Made by a program: the position numbers and the translations under genes. From assembly GCF_000753795.1 (NCBI RefSeq), contig NZ_JPEO01000003.1, forward strand, positions 186,001 through 250,000: a DNA stretch of 64,000 nt, given 5' to 3'. The stretch comes from Shewanella mangrovi (GTDB taxonomy: Bacteria; Pseudomonadota; Gammaproteobacteria; Enterobacterales; Shewanellaceae). The notes under the pieces were generated by a model. The model saw nothing but the letters and a program-made list of their open reading frames with translations, was not told the DNA's origin and made no database searches. Positions 8,149 to 17,598 of this stretch are shown in pieces; the first letter of the stretch is position 1; each line of letters opens with the position of its first letter.

Positions 8149-8708
8149 ACATCATCCGATAATGCAGAGTAACTGCGTACTAACGCCAATTGCGCTGACG
8201 TTTCTATTGCTCCAGGTCGTTGCTGTCTCACCTGTTTAATCGCCTCGTCTACCGGAGTGCCAAGTTCAATCAACAGGCGTGCAGCTATCATTCCTGCTCG
8301 CCCCAAACCGCCCTTGCAATGCACCACGATATCCCGCTGCTGTCGCAATAACTGGCGTAAATGCAGGCCCTCGGTTTGCCAACTCGTTTCAAACGCCGCG
8401 CCGGGAACCGAATAATCAGCAATCGGAAGATGATGCCACTGCATATCGCGCCTTTGTACCTCAGCGCCTAAATCTGCCACCTTAAGACTGATGAGCTCAT
8501 GTTGCTCCACCAGCGTGAGCACAGCTGCTGCGCCCCAGTGTTTAATGGCAGCGATATCTAACGACAGATCTCGCTGCCAGCCACCTGTCGCAGCCCACGG
8601 ATCATACTTGCCCGGACAAAAGGTAATGCCAATACGGCCGACATCAGCGCTCGCTTGGACAGTGGCGATCTGCAGCGGATGAGTCAGACTGGTACGTAAT
8701 AACGCCAT
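8145..8708 (-). CDS. Dual-specificity (CDKN3-like) protein phosphatase
   Basis: A 187-residue cysteine phosphatase. The P-loop HCKGGLGRAG fits the HCX5R signature, with catalytic C131 and R137. The likely general acid lies in the upstream loop HLPIADYSVP. The N-terminal part (RIGITFCPGKYD, then LDIAAIKHWGAAAVLTLVE) resembles the CDKN3/KAP-like group of dual-specificity phosphatases found in bacteria. A good AGGAAA precedes the ATG. It is the first gene of a two-gene unit whose second member is a kinase-fold protein with a 4-base overlap. A terminator separates the unit from the phosphomutase gene. The substrate is unknown. Confidence 0.82.
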   Translation of the reverse strand: MALLRTSLTHPLQIATVQASADVGRIGITFCPGKYDPWAATGGWQRDLSLDIAAIKHWGAAAVLTLVEQHELISLKVADLGAEVQRRDMQWHHLPIADYSVPGAAFETSWQTEGLHLRQLLRQQRDIVVHCKGGLGRAGMIAARLLIELGTPVDEAIKQVRQQRPGAIETSAQLALVRSYSALSDDV

Positions 8709-8794
8709 AATGATTTCCTGATAGCACCTTAAACCAGCTTATGACGCTCGTCGCTCAGCTCGTTGATATTGCGCAAAAATCAGCCATTCAGTGA

Positions 8795-8826
8795 CAAAAA
8801 AACAGAGCTGAAGCTCTGCTTTTTGC
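8795..8826 (-). terminator. Terminator of the phosphohexomutase gene
   Basis: On the minus strand, GCAGAGC-TTCA-GCTCTG is followed by a run of seven T. It lies 18 bases past the mutase stop and insulates the downstream phosphatase/kinase-fold pair. Confidence 0.8.
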
Positions 8827-8843
8827 ATGATGACGATGAGTGA

Positions 8844-10556
8844 CTAACCCAACAAGGAATGTTGATGTTGACTAATCAACTTGTTCAGCCGCTCACTACC
8901 TTTGACCTCAGCGACCGCGTAAGTGTCATCCCCCAACGTCTGTACCACTTGGTAATAGCATTTGAGCTTAGGTTCAGTTCCCGATGGGCGCACGACAACG
9001 CGAGATTGATCCTGCAAGTGGTAAACCAGCACATCACTTTTGGGTAAATCTAACGCTTGCTCGCCGTCGACATCGATACGGACGCCACGTTTGATATCCT
9101 CAATGGCCACCACCGCAATACCAGCGATTACGGCTGGCGGTTCATTACGTAGCTTAGTGCCGATGTCGGCCGTATCAGCTGATAGGGCGATACTCACTTG
9201 TTTATTGAGATACATCCCATGCTGGCGATAAATTTCGTCCAAGTGCTGCCATAAGGTTTTATCCTGTGCGACCAATTCTGCCATTAACTGTGCAAATGCC
9301 AGCAATGCGGTTAAGCCATCTTTGTCGCGCACTAATGTGCCAATGGTGTAGCCAAGCGCCTCTTCGTAGGCAAACAAAAATTGCTGCTCAGCCGTTTCTT
9401 GCTGCATCGCCACATTGGTCAGCCACTTAAAGCCTGTCAGCGTGGTAAAACACTTGCCGCCAGCGGCTTGTGCGACCGCAGCCAACATAGAAGAAGACAC
9501 AATCGTCGTCCCCACCAAACGCTGCTGTGGCGTCGCTTTACTCAGTAGATAATGCCCAAGCAATAAGCCGACTTGATCACCGGTGAGCTGCTGATAATCA
9601 CTACCACGCTTCACCGCGACCGCTAAGCGGTCGGCATCAGGATCATTCGCACATGCGATTAACGCATCATGTCTGCGCGCTTCATTAATCACTAAATCCA
9701 TTGCCCCTGGTTCTTCAGGGTTAGGAAACTTTACGGTAGGGAAGCTACCGTCGGGCTGTTCCTGCGCGGCGACTGAATAGACCTTGTCAAAACCAGCCTG
9801 CGCTAACAATCGTTTTGCCATATCGGCACCGACACCGTGCATGGCCGTATAGGCAATCACAATCTCATCTTTCTGCGCAGTTGATTGCAGCAATTCGGAA
9901 CTGGCGACCGCCTGCTGATAAGCACTAAAAAAGTCATCGTCCAACCACTGCAATAGTTGCTGCTTTTCCGCTTTCTCGAGCGCGAGTGTGCGGACTTCAG
10001 TCGTCGCTGCCATTTCAATACAAGCCGCAATGCCAGCATCGTGTGGCGGAATAATCTGCGCGCCGTTTTCCCAATAAACTTTAAAGCCATTATATTCCGG
10101 TGGATTATGGCTTGCCGTGACAACGACGCCTGCCGCCGCATTGAGATGCTTAACGCCAAACGCCACCAGCGGCGTTGGACAAACTTGATTAGTCAGATAG
10201 ACCTTGATCCCCAACGAGCAAAGCACTTCTGCTGTGTTATGAGCAAACCGCAGAGAATCGGGACGGCCATCGTAACCAATCACCACGCCGCGATCCGCGG
10301 CATCTGCCAATTGATTAAGCAAATATTGCCCTAACCCGGCAGCCGTTTGACGTATGACCAATAGGTTCATACGCGTTGGTCCAGCGCCAACGACGCCTCG
10401 CAACCCGGCAGTACCGAAGGCCAAACGCCCATCAAAACGCTGACGTAATGCCTGTTCATCACCAGCGTTGATTAATTTGGCCAACTCCATTTTTGTGGCC
10501 TGATCAGGGTCAAGCGCTAGCCAGTTTTTCAATACCAGCGCTAATTGGCTATCCAT
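8844..10556 (-). CDS. Phosphoglucomutase/phosphomannomutase family enzyme
   Basis: A 570-residue alpha-D-phosphohexomutase, which moves phosphate between C1 and C6 of a hexose or a related sugar. The phosphoserine loop is VVTASHNPPEYNGFK, the metal-binding loop is CANDPDADRLAV, the sugar-binding loop is FAYEEALGY, and the phosphate-binding loop is RPSGTEPKLK. All four active-site loops are intact. The N-terminus (FGTAGLRGVVGAGPTRMN) places it in the longer PgcA/Pgm2-like subgroup (about 550-600 residues) rather than the E. coli Pgm type. It may act on glucose, mannose or pentose phosphates, and sequence alone does not decide. It is transcribed as a single gene between two terminators. Confidence 0.88.
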   Translation of the reverse strand: MDSQLALVLKNWLALDPDQATKMELAKLINAGDEQALRQRFDGRLAFGTAGLRGVVGAGPTRMNLLVIRQTAAGLGQYLLNQLADAADRGVVIGYDGRPDSLRFAHNTAEVLCSLGIKVYLTNQVCPTPLVAFGVKHLNAAAGVVVTASHNPPEYNGFKVYWENGAQIIPPHDAGIAACIEMAATTEVRTLALEKAEKQQLLQWLDDDFFSAYQQAVASSELLQSTAQKDEIVIAYTAMHGVGADMAKRLLAQAGFDKVYSVAAQEQPDGSFPTVKFPNPEEPGAMDLVINEARRHDALIACANDPDADRLAVAVKRGSDYQQLTGDQVGLLLGHYLLSKATPQQRLVGTTIVSSSMLAAVAQAAGGKCFTTLTGFKWLTNVAMQQETAEQQFLFAYEEALGYTIGTLVRDKDGLTALLAFAQLMAELVAQDKTLWQHLDEIYRQHGMYLNKQVSIALSADTADIGTKLRNEPPAVIAGIAVVAIEDIKRGVRIDVDGEQALDLPKSDVLVYHLQDQSRVVVRPSGTEPKLKCYYQVVQTLGDDTYAVAEVKGSERLNKLISQHQHSLLG

Positions 10557-10599
10557 AGAAATACCTTACTAAACCTCATTAAGGGAATAAGGGTATGCA

Positions 10600-10638
10600 A
10601 ACCGCTGTAATGTCACAAGGAAAACCTCTACAGCGGTT
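10600..10638. repeat. 10-bp perfect inverted repeat in the mutase leader
   Basis: AACCGCTGTA (10600-10609) and TACAGCGGTT (10629-10638) are exact inverted copies separated by 19 bases, upstream of the phosphohexomutase start on the minus strand. It may be a leader hairpin or a dyad operator. No regulator is suggested by the context. Confidence 0.5.
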
Positions 10639-10660
10639 GCTCCCCTACTTTTTTGGCGAT

Positions 10661-10690
10661 AAAAAAAGCCGCCCTCAGGCAGCTTTTTAT
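10661..10690 (-). terminator. Terminator of the peptide transporter gene
   Basis: On the minus strand, AAAAGCTGCC-TGAG-GGCGGCTTTT, with one mismatch, is followed by more T. It is placed 13 bases past the transporter stop. Confidence 0.8.
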
Positions 10691-10702
10691 CAAACATCAA
10701 AC

Positions 10703-12247
10703 TTACTGTTCCGCTTTCACATCTGCTAAAGATTCAGCAGCGGAAGTTGCATGTGAATGGTGAGTTTCAGTCAAACGGCGCATCAATGGCAGTACCGCCA
10801 GCGCGATACCAGTACACACTACCGCAGCAATACCTAGCTTGTTGAACAGGCTGGTATAGATTTCCAGGGTTTGTACTGGGTCAGTCACATCTTTTGGTAC
10901 GCTAGCGAAGTTTGCGACTACACCACCCAAGTATTGAGAAATACCAGAAGCCACGAAGTACGCCCCCATCATAAAGCCGCCCATACGAGCAGGTACATAA
11001 CGTGCGATCATCGCCAGCCCCAAACCAGACACCAACAACTCACCTAATGAGTAAGCACCGTAACCCCAGATCATGATCCAAGATGAGGTCTTACCATTAA
11101 CGGCAAATTGACCAGCAACACCGTAGATGAAGAAGCCCAATGCCACGACCGCAAAACCCAGTGCGAATTTACCGGCAATCGACAAATCTTTGTTATTACG
11201 ACCCGCGGTGGCATACAACCACGCCAACAATGGGCTCAACAACATAATCCAGATTGGGTTCAGCGCTTGGAACTGTGCAGGTGACCATGTCCACAAGTGA
11301 ATACCAAACATTTCGAATTCCCAGTCCACGTTACGCAGAGCGAACAGCGCCAGAGAAGTCGACATTTGTTGATAGAAGACGAAGAAGAACACGGTTTGTA
11401 CTGTCAGCACTAACGCCGCAATCAAACCCGCACGTTCGCTTGGCTCACTGTTACGGATCAAGTGAACAAAAATCGCCAATACCGCAATACCGGCAATGTA
11501 TACGAAGATACGTGCCAATGTTTGGTATTCGAGGATGATGGCAGACAAGGCAACTGACGCCAGTGCTAGAATCAGCACAGTCCCCAGTTTCTTCTTGTCT
11601 ACTGGACGAGTATCAGGCTCAGAACCGTACATTTTCAGCGTTTTTGCCATTAATGCATAGTTCGCTAAACCAACCAACAAGCCCACACAGCAAACAGCAA
11701 AAGCGGCATGCCAACCGTAATGAGTACCAGCGTAGGCCTCATTGACATAGTCTTTGATCCAAGGAGTCAACAACATGGAAATGGTAGAACCAACGTTTAC
11801 CGCCATGTAGTAGATAGTGAAGGCACTGTCGATTTTAGAATCATCGCCTTCATAGATTTTACGAACGAGGTTACCGGCATTAGGTTTAAACAAACCGTTA
11901 CCAACCACGATGACACCAAGTGCTGAAAATAGGAACCAGGTATTTTCGGTAGGGACTGTCATCAGTGCATAACCGAGAGACAGGATACCAGCACCTAACA
12001 ACATGGTACGTTTGGTGCCTAAGATTTTGTCACCGACCCAACCACCAATTGCTGGCGACACGTAGATCAATGCAGCACAGGCACTCCATACCAAGTTAGC
12101 ACGTACATCATCAAAACCTAACCGTTGTACCATGAAGTACACGATGAGGGCTTGCATGCCGTAATAACCGAAACGTTCCCACAATTCGATAAGCGACACC
12201 GTCATAAACGAATGCGTCTTGCTCACCTTAGCTGAACCAAGAGTCAT
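10703..12247 (-). CDS. POT family proton-dependent di/tripeptide transporter
   Basis: A 514-residue major-facilitator-type peptide:H+ symporter. The POT signature ELWERFGYYGMQALIVYFM is near the N-terminus and is followed by about 13 hydrophobic segments. GWVGDKILGTKRTMLLGA is the loop after helix 2, and NAGNLVRKIY and FTIYYMAVNVGS match the second POT motif. The first ATG at 12262 has no ribosome site, while the ATG at 12247 is preceded by GGAAG at eight bases, so the latter is chosen; five residues are affected. The tail is rich in His, Ser and Ala. It resembles DtpA/DtpB, but which one cannot be said. It is monocistronic. Confidence 0.9.
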   Translation of the reverse strand: MTLGSAKVSKTHSFMTVSLIELWERFGYYGMQALIVYFMVQRLGFDDVRANLVWSACAALIYVSPAIGGWVGDKILGTKRTMLLGAGILSLGYALMTVPTENTWFLFSALGVIVVGNGLFKPNAGNLVRKIYEGDDSKIDSAFTIYYMAVNVGSTISMLLTPWIKDYVNEAYAGTHYGWHAAFAVCCVGLLVGLANYALMAKTLKMYGSEPDTRPVDKKKLGTVLILALASVALSAIILEYQTLARIFVYIAGIAVLAIFVHLIRNSEPSERAGLIAALVLTVQTVFFFVFYQQMSTSLALFALRNVDWEFEMFGIHLWTWSPAQFQALNPIWIMLLSPLLAWLYATAGRNNKDLSIAGKFALGFAVVALGFFIYGVAGQFAVNGKTSSWIMIWGYGAYSLGELLVSGLGLAMIARYVPARMGGFMMGAYFVASGISQYLGGVVANFASVPKDVTDPVQTLEIYTSLFNKLGIAAVVCTGIALAVLPLMRRLTETHHSHATSAAESLADVKAEQ

Positions 12248-12472
12248 ATCACTTGCTTCCATAGTTGTTGTAATACTTAAAGTGCAAAGTATATTGGCTC
12301 AGGCGGGTCAAGCCAATGACCGACCTCAGCAAAACAGACTTTGTTACAAAAACTCTGCCCACTTTTCGACCACAACAACTTAAAACGTGATACAGACCGC
12401 TCTAATTGCGAAGAAAAGTGCTGACAGAAATATTATGTTTAGTTGTTTATCAATTACTTAAATGTAATCTCG

Positions 12473-12826
12473 TTATTTTTTAGCCAACATATCTTTTAAA
12501 CCCGCGAAAGGACTGTAAGTCGCAGCTGACTGAGCCGATTCGCGGGTATCGCCATATTGCACTAACTCTTCGAAACGCGCATGTTCGTTATCATGGCAAT
12601 ACAAGCACAACAATTCCCAATTAGAACCATCACTTGGGTTATTGTCATGGTTATGATCTCTGTGGTGCACAGTCAACTCACTCAAGTTTTTATGAGTGAA
12701 CTCGCGCGCACAACGGCCACACACCCAAGGATACATTTTCAGCGCTCTTTCACGATAGCCCTGCTCTCGTGACGCTTTGTATTCTCTGGCTTGTGCCAAC
12801 ACTTGATCTAACTTACTTGTTGCCAT
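12473..12826 (-). CDS. yajD: YajD family HNH nuclease
   Basis: A 117-residue small HNH endonuclease-like protein. The zinc pairs are CGRC (about residue 36) and CLYCH (about residue 75). The HNH core runs LTVHHRDHNHDNNP, then NWELLCLYCHDNEH. Length is close to E. coli YajD (115). Its cellular role is not established. It lies 27 bases downstream of the BCCT transporter gene on the same strand, so it may be read from the same transcript, though a functional link is not obvious. Confidence 0.9.
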   Translation of the reverse strand: MATSKLDQVLAQAREYKASREQGYRERALKMYPWVCGRCAREFTHKNLSELTVHHRDHNHDNNPSDGSNWELLCLYCHDNEHARFEELVQYGDTRESAQSAATYSPFAGLKDMLAKK

Positions 12827-12853
12827 GTAAAAGTCTGTCCTAACAGCGATGGA

Positions 12854-14824
12854 TTATAGGCTCACATATTCTGCACTCGAAAGATGCAGATAGTGGCGGT
12901 ATTTCTCGTACTGGGTGACAACGTCAGCCTGCAGCTGTTCCGCAGTGTATCCCATGACGTCATAATACTGCCCGCCATGCTCAAGAAATACCTCGACGCG
13001 ATAATAGTTTTTATCGTTATCGTCAGACAACCCCGGTAAGGTATAACTTCTTACTCGCAAGGCGTAAACAAAAGTTTGCTGTTCAGAGCCGTCGAGAATA
13101 AGTCGAATACGATCATTATCGTTATCGTATTGCAACTCAGCTTCAATACCGCGTTGTTTAAACTCCTTTTCTACCACTGTTAGTGCCGATTCGGCAATCT
13201 TATCGAGATAAGCACGCGCTTCACTGTAGGTAGGATGGGAAATCAACACATCTAAATGTTCCTGCCAGGGTACGCTAGCTTTGGTGTATTGCACGGTCGA
13301 GTTATGTAACCTGACACTCATCAGTTTCAAGCGGTCATCTTTGAGCGCCTTAAATAACCCGATACACATCAGGATCATCACAATCAAAAACGGCATAGCA
13401 CTGGCAATAGAGGCTGTTTGCAAGGCTTTAAGTCCACCCGCTAGCAGCAAGGCAGATGCGACAACACCCTCGCCCACAGCCCAGAATACGCGCTGCCAAA
13501 CAGGGGCGTTTTCATCACCGCCGGAGGTCAGATTATCCACGACTAATGAGCCAGAATCAGAAGAGGTAACAAAGAAAGTCACCACCAGACATACGCCCAG
13601 AATCGACAGTAAGCCAGATAGTGGCAGATGTTCAAAGAAGGTAAACAGAGCCACTGACACATCAGATGACACGGCATCAGCCAGATACTGCGCACCTTGA
13701 TTCATAATTGCATCAATGGCGGAGTTACCAAAAATAGTCATCCATAGGAAGGTAAAACCTGTGGGGACAAACATCACCCCAACAAGGAACTGACGAATGG
13801 TACGGCCACGAGATACACGTGCAATGAAGGTTCCGACGAATGGTGACCAAGAAATCCACCAGCCCCAATAGAACAGTGTCCAGCCACCCAGCCAGTCATT
13901 CTTCTGCTGATAGGCATACAAGTTGAAAGTCTTGTTCACGATATCGCTGAGATATGCTCCGGTGTTTTGTACAAAGTGTTGCAACAGATCCACAGTAGGA
14001 CCCACTAACAGCACAAACACCATCAGCACAAAGGCCAGTCCCATGTTGAGTTCGCTGAGGATTTTAATCCCCTTATCAACACCAGTTACCACTGAGATAG
14101 TGGCCAGACAGGTAATGATGGCAATCAACCCAACTTGAACGCCGGGCGAGATCGGCAAACTATCACCAATCAGATAGTGCAATCCAGAGTTTACCTGCGC
14201 TACGCCAAAACCAAGCGAGGTCGCGACACCAAGCACAGTACCAATCACGGCTAACGTATCTACTGTATGTCCAATAGGACCGTAAATTCGATCACCAATC
14301 AGCGGATAGAGTGCACTACGCGGCAGCAACGGCAGTTTATGCCGATAACTGAAGTAAGCTAGGCTCAGCGCCACTACGGCATAGATAGCCCACGCATGCA
14401 GGCCCCAGTGGAAGAAAGTGATCTTAAGCGCTTCTCTGGCTGCTTCTAAGGTCTGTGGATCTGCATCCGGCGGCGCCAAGAAGTGCATCACTGGCTCACC
14501 AATACCAAAGAACATCAGACCAATACCCATACCAGCTGAGAACAACATGGCAATCCAGGTACCATAGCTGTAATCGGGTTCGGAATGGTCTGGGCCAAGC
14601 TTAATGTCGCCGTAGCGACTGACCATAATGAAAACGATAAAAATTAGAAATCCGGCTACGCCAAGGATATAAAGCCATCCGGCTTTTATTTGTAGCCAAC
14701 TTTGGACACTGTCAAATACTGCTTGCGCTGAGTTCGGCCAAATAACACCGATCATCACTAGCGCAAAAAGACATATTACCGATGGATAAAACACCGGCCC
14801 ATTAATACTGGTTTTAAAAGACAT
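12854..14824 (-). CDS. BCCT family transporter (betaine/choline/carnitine)
   Basis: A 656-residue inner-membrane transporter for a quaternary-ammonium osmolyte such as choline or glycine betaine. The family landmarks are GTWIAMLFSAGMGIGLMFFG near residue 90 and the tryptophan-rich segment FYWGWWISWSPFVGTFIARV in the second half, with about 12 membrane segments. It carries a cytoplasmic C-terminal extension of about 140 residues, as in BetT-type members, which can sense osmotic state. The start at 14824 (MSFKTS) is preferred because GGGAG lies five bases before it; an in-frame start at 14878 lacks support. No betaine biosynthesis genes are nearby. The substrate is not decided. Confidence 0.88.
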   Translation of the reverse strand: MSFKTSINGPVFYPSVICLFALVMIGVIWPNSAQAVFDSVQSWLQIKAGWLYILGVAGFLIFIVFIMVSRYGDIKLGPDHSEPDYSYGTWIAMLFSAGMGIGLMFFGIGEPVMHFLAPPDADPQTLEAAREALKITFFHWGLHAWAIYAVVALSLAYFSYRHKLPLLPRSALYPLIGDRIYGPIGHTVDTLAVIGTVLGVATSLGFGVAQVNSGLHYLIGDSLPISPGVQVGLIAIITCLATISVVTGVDKGIKILSELNMGLAFVLMVFVLLVGPTVDLLQHFVQNTGAYLSDIVNKTFNLYAYQQKNDWLGGWTLFYWGWWISWSPFVGTFIARVSRGRTIRQFLVGVMFVPTGFTFLWMTIFGNSAIDAIMNQGAQYLADAVSSDVSVALFTFFEHLPLSGLLSILGVCLVVTFFVTSSDSGSLVVDNLTSGGDENAPVWQRVFWAVGEGVVASALLLAGGLKALQTASIASAMPFLIVMILMCIGLFKALKDDRLKLMSVRLHNSTVQYTKASVPWQEHLDVLISHPTYSEARAYLDKIAESALTVVEKEFKQRGIEAELQYDNDNDRIRLILDGSEQQTFVYALRVRSYTLPGLSDDNDKNYYRVEVFLEHGGQYYDVMGYTAEQLQADVVTQYEKYRHYLHLSSAEYVSL

Positions 14825-15254
14825 GAACACTCCCATTAGTTGAAAGATCGCCCAACTTGTCTCAAATACGGCTGGCAAGCCCTATTTATTAAGTAAAGCA
14901 AGGCGACCAACTTTCTGCCTTTTGGGTTAATCGTTTTTATGTGCAACCGCGACGACATCCTCTTTCCCGCGGCAGAGCTATCGCTCCAGAAATGGGAAAG
15001 AAAGCCAACCGTGGATTGATGTTGGCGGTCAGGAGCCAAGGTCAACAGGTCGGCTCACAGGCGTAATTGCACGCATTTTTTTAAATAATACGTAGCGGAT
15101 TATACACATTTTTGCGCTAATTGGGGCGGTTGATACTACAAAAGCGCCAATTGACTAGCGTTGGCTCATGTTAGTTGCGTACTTTTACAGCAATCTGTCA
15201 GCACAGCAAACGCTCGTTGGCACTGTTCGCAAGCATGTGGAAATGGGTTCGATA
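14825..15254. other. Intergenic region upstream of the BCCT gene
   Basis: About 430 bases. It must hold the minus-strand promoter of the BCCT gene and the 3' end of the DUF502 transcript. A 69-codon minus-strand frame here is Arg/Ser-rich, has no family resemblance and runs into the BCCT start, so it is treated as chance. The stretch 15070-15120 is AT-rich. No convincing operator or hairpin was found. Confidence 0.4.
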
Positions 15255-15854
15255 TCAATGTTGCTCGCCGTTTTCATCCGCCGGTTTCGATATTCCCGCC
15301 GTCAGATTAAAGCGCATAGCTTCTTCGAACGACCAGTCCACCATAATCAAATCTTCACGTTTGACCAGACTGGTAACCCCCGCCATTTGATAAGAGAGCT
15401 GAAACAACACCGGTACCCATTCCCCCTCGGGTAATGCATCCAGCAAGGGCTGTGGTGCCGTCTCGGTCATAATAAAGCCGACGACATAGCCACCATTCGC
15501 TTGCTTCACCAACACTGTTTGCTGATTTTTGGGTTTTGAAGGGTCGCGATTCATCAGTGATGCAATATCGCGAATACTGCCATAGACAGATTTAAACAGT
15601 GGAAAACGCATCAGTTGTCGTTCAACCCAATTCCACAGCCAGACAATGGGGCTAACCGAGAACAGTAAACCGGCAATAAACACTAGCATCACGACCAACA
15701 GGAAACCGGCCCCGGTAAATAACGACTGCTGCCCTACGGTAGACAACATCAGCTTACCCAGCTCATCCAGCGATGCAAACAGACTCCAGAACAACCACAG
15801 ACTAAGTGCCATAGGCAGTACATTGAGTAAACCGCGGATCAGGGTACGCTTCAT
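15255..15854 (-). CDS. DUF502 family membrane protein
   Basis: A 199-residue inner-membrane protein of the DUF502 family, whose function is unknown. There are two N-terminal membrane segments (about residues 5-30 and 45-75) with SPIVWLWNWVERQLMRFPLF after the second, then a soluble domain with KSVYGSIRDI, GYVVGFIMTE and LVKREDLIMVDWSFEEAMRF, all typical of the family. GAGG lies five bases before the ATG. It lies alone on the minus strand between pst-phoU and the BCCT gene, with no sign of a shared operon. Confidence 0.85.
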   Translation of the reverse strand: MKRTLIRGLLNVLPMALSLWLFWSLFASLDELGKLMLSTVGQQSLFTGAGFLLVVMLVFIAGLLFSVSPIVWLWNWVERQLMRFPLFKSVYGSIRDIASLMNRDPSKPKNQQTVLVKQANGGYVVGFIMTETAPQPLLDALPEGEWVPVLFQLSYQMAGVTSLVKREDLIMVDWSFEEAMRFNLTAGISKPADENGEQH

Positions 15855-15960
15855 GAAAACCTCAAAATAGAATGAGCAAGATGCTGGAACGCTATCTTAG
15901 CATTGCCGCTCAAATTGACTATAACGCTTTTATGTCAGCACGTTATTCCGCACAAATGAT

Positions 15961-15983
15961 AACGCCGCCATAACGGCGGCGTT
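15961..15983 (-). terminator. Hairpin at the end of the pst-phoU operon
   Basis: AACGCCGCC / GGCGGCGTT is a perfect 9-bp GC-rich stem with a 5-base loop, 28 bases past the phoU stop. The T-run after it is poor, so termination may be factor-assisted. Confidence 0.65.
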
Positions 15984-16010
15984 GCAATTAGCAATTGCTG
16001 AACAGCAGGA

Positions 16011-16712
16011 TTAGTCCTTTTCCATCTCTTCATAAGAGACATGGCGGACATCACGCCCTTTGACGTAATAAATGACGTATTCGCAGATATTTTTACAGCG
16101 GTCACCGACACGCTCTACAGCTCGTGCCGCCCACAGAACATCTAAAATCCCTGGGATTGAGCGAGGATCTTCCATCATGTAGGTCATCAATTGGCGAATA
16201 ATGCCTTCATATTCACTATCAAGCTTGGCATCTTCTTTATGCAGTTCAATCGCTGAATCAACATCCATACGCGCCAACGCATCAAGCGTTGCATGCAGCA
16301 AGCGTGTGGCATGACGCCCCATACTTTCAATGCTCACCAATAAAGGCTGCTGATGATTGCTGCGTTTTTCCATTGCCGCTTTGGCAATCCGCACGCAAGC
16401 ATCACCAATGCGCTCTAAATCCGCAATGGTTTTAGAAATCGCGATCACTAAGCGTAAGTCGCTTGCGGCTGGTTGGCGTTTGGCAATAATGCGGGTGCAC
16501 TCTTCGTCAATATCGACTTCCATGCCGTTGACCCGATGATCGCCTTCAATTACCTTTTGTGCCAGCTCTACGTCCAGCGAGCCTAAAGCATCTAATGCCT
16601 GCTCTAATTGCTGTTCAACCAGACCGCCCATCGCCAGCACTTTATTGCGAATGTCTTCCAGTTCAGCATTAAACTGACCAGAGATATGACGGGTGAGTTG
16701 TTTATTATCCAT
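16011..16712 (-). CDS. phoU: Phosphate signalling protein PhoU
   Basis: A 233-residue regulator that links the Pst transporter to the PhoR kinase and keeps the Pho regulon off when phosphate is plentiful. It is an all-helical protein with two PhoU repeats, each with a metal-binding acidic motif: [16 protein letters not shown] in the first half and [14 protein letters not shown] in the second. [15 protein letters not shown] and [17 protein letters not shown] are the matching second helices. Length is normal (E. coli 241). It follows pstB by 31 bases and closes the operon. PhoB and PhoR are not in this window. Confidence 0.95.
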   Translation of the reverse strand: MDNKQLTRHISGQFNAELEDIRNKVLAMGGLVEQQLEQALDALGSLDVELAQKVIEGDHRVNGMEVDIDEECTRIIAKRQPAASDLRLVIAISKTIADLERIGDACVRIAKAAMEKRSNHQQPLLVSIESMGRHATRLLHATLDALARMDVDSAIELHKEDAKLDSEYEGIIRQLMTYMMEDPRSIPGILDVLWAARAVERVGDRCKNICEYVIYYVKGRDVRHVSYEEMEKD

Positions 16713-16743
16713 GTTGTTGTTCCTCTGCCTCTGTCATCAACAC

Positions 16744-17562
16744 TTAGCCGTAGCGACCAGTGATGTAATCCTCTGTTTTAGATTTTTTAGGGGTGGTGAA
16801 AATGGTGTTGGTATCGGCGTATTCAATTAGTTCACCGAGATACATAAACGCCGTTTGATCTGACACCCGCGCCGCCTGTTGCATATTGTGGGTCACAATC
16901 ACCACGGTAAAACGTGATTTTAGCTCAGTGATCAACTCTTCAATGGTCAGGGTTGAAATTGGGTCCAACGCCGATGTTGGTTCATCGAGCAGCAACACTT
17001 CCGGTTCAATAGCAATCGCACGGGCGATCACCAAACGCTGCTGCTGACCACCAGATAAGCCAAAGGCATTATCGTGCAAACGATCCTTCACCTCGTCCCA
17101 AATGGCGGCACCGCGGAGTGACCGCTCACATGCTTCATCCAATTCTCGACGGTTATTAATGCCTTGCAAACGCAAGCCATACACCACGTTTTCGTAAATT
17201 GATTTTGGAAATGGATTTGGACGCTGAAACACCATACCAACATTACGACGCAACTTTGCGACATCCACCTTTTTGTCGTAGATATTGTGGCCGTTAAGCA
17301 ATACCTCGCCGCTGATTTTGCAATCGTCGACCAGATCATTCATGCGGTTGATGCAGCGCAGCAATGTCGATTTACCACAACCGCTGGGACCGATAAAGGC
17401 GGTGACCTGCTTGCGCGGAATTTTCATCGACACATCAAACAACGCCTGCTTATCACCATAGTGCAAGTTCAGGCCGTTGATCTCCAACGCCGTTTGCTGT
17501 GGCGTAAGGTTGCGTAGATCCACTTTGCCAGTATGGGTCAATGCGGAATCAATTGAGATCAT
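16744..17562 (-). CDS. pstB: Phosphate ABC transporter ATPase PstB
   Basis: A 272-residue ATPase of the high-affinity phosphate importer. Walker A is GPSGCGKST (58-66), the ABC signature LSGGQQQR (169-176), and Walker B LLLDEP (190-195) followed by TSALDP. The H-loop histidine is in [15 protein letters not shown]. The N-terminal 27 residues extend beyond the E. coli protein. The ATG at 17562 has only a weak ribosome site. It lies between pstA (36-base gap) and phoU (31-base gap), all on one transcript. Confidence 0.96.
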   Translation of the reverse strand: MISIDSALTHTGKVDLRNLTPQQTALEINGLNLHYGDKQALFDVSMKIPRKQVTAFIGPSGCGKSTLLRCINRMNDLVDDCKISGEVLLNGHNIYDKKVDVAKLRRNVGMVFQRPNPFPKSIYENVVYGLRLQGINNRRELDEACERSLRGAAIWDEVKDRLHDNAFGLSGGQQQRLVIARAIAIEPEVLLLDEPTSALDPISTLTIEELITELKSRFTVVIVTHNMQQAARVSDQTAFMYLGELIEYADTNTIFTTPKKSKTEDYITGRYG

Positions 17563-17598
17563 AAGCGGTTTTAATCCTATCCAGTTGGCTCACGCCAA

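Noticed and set aside
14836..15045. 69-codon minus-strand frame upstream of the BCCT gene
   Set aside because: It overlaps the supported BCCT start, is Arg/Ser-rich and lacks a ribosome site or family resemblance.
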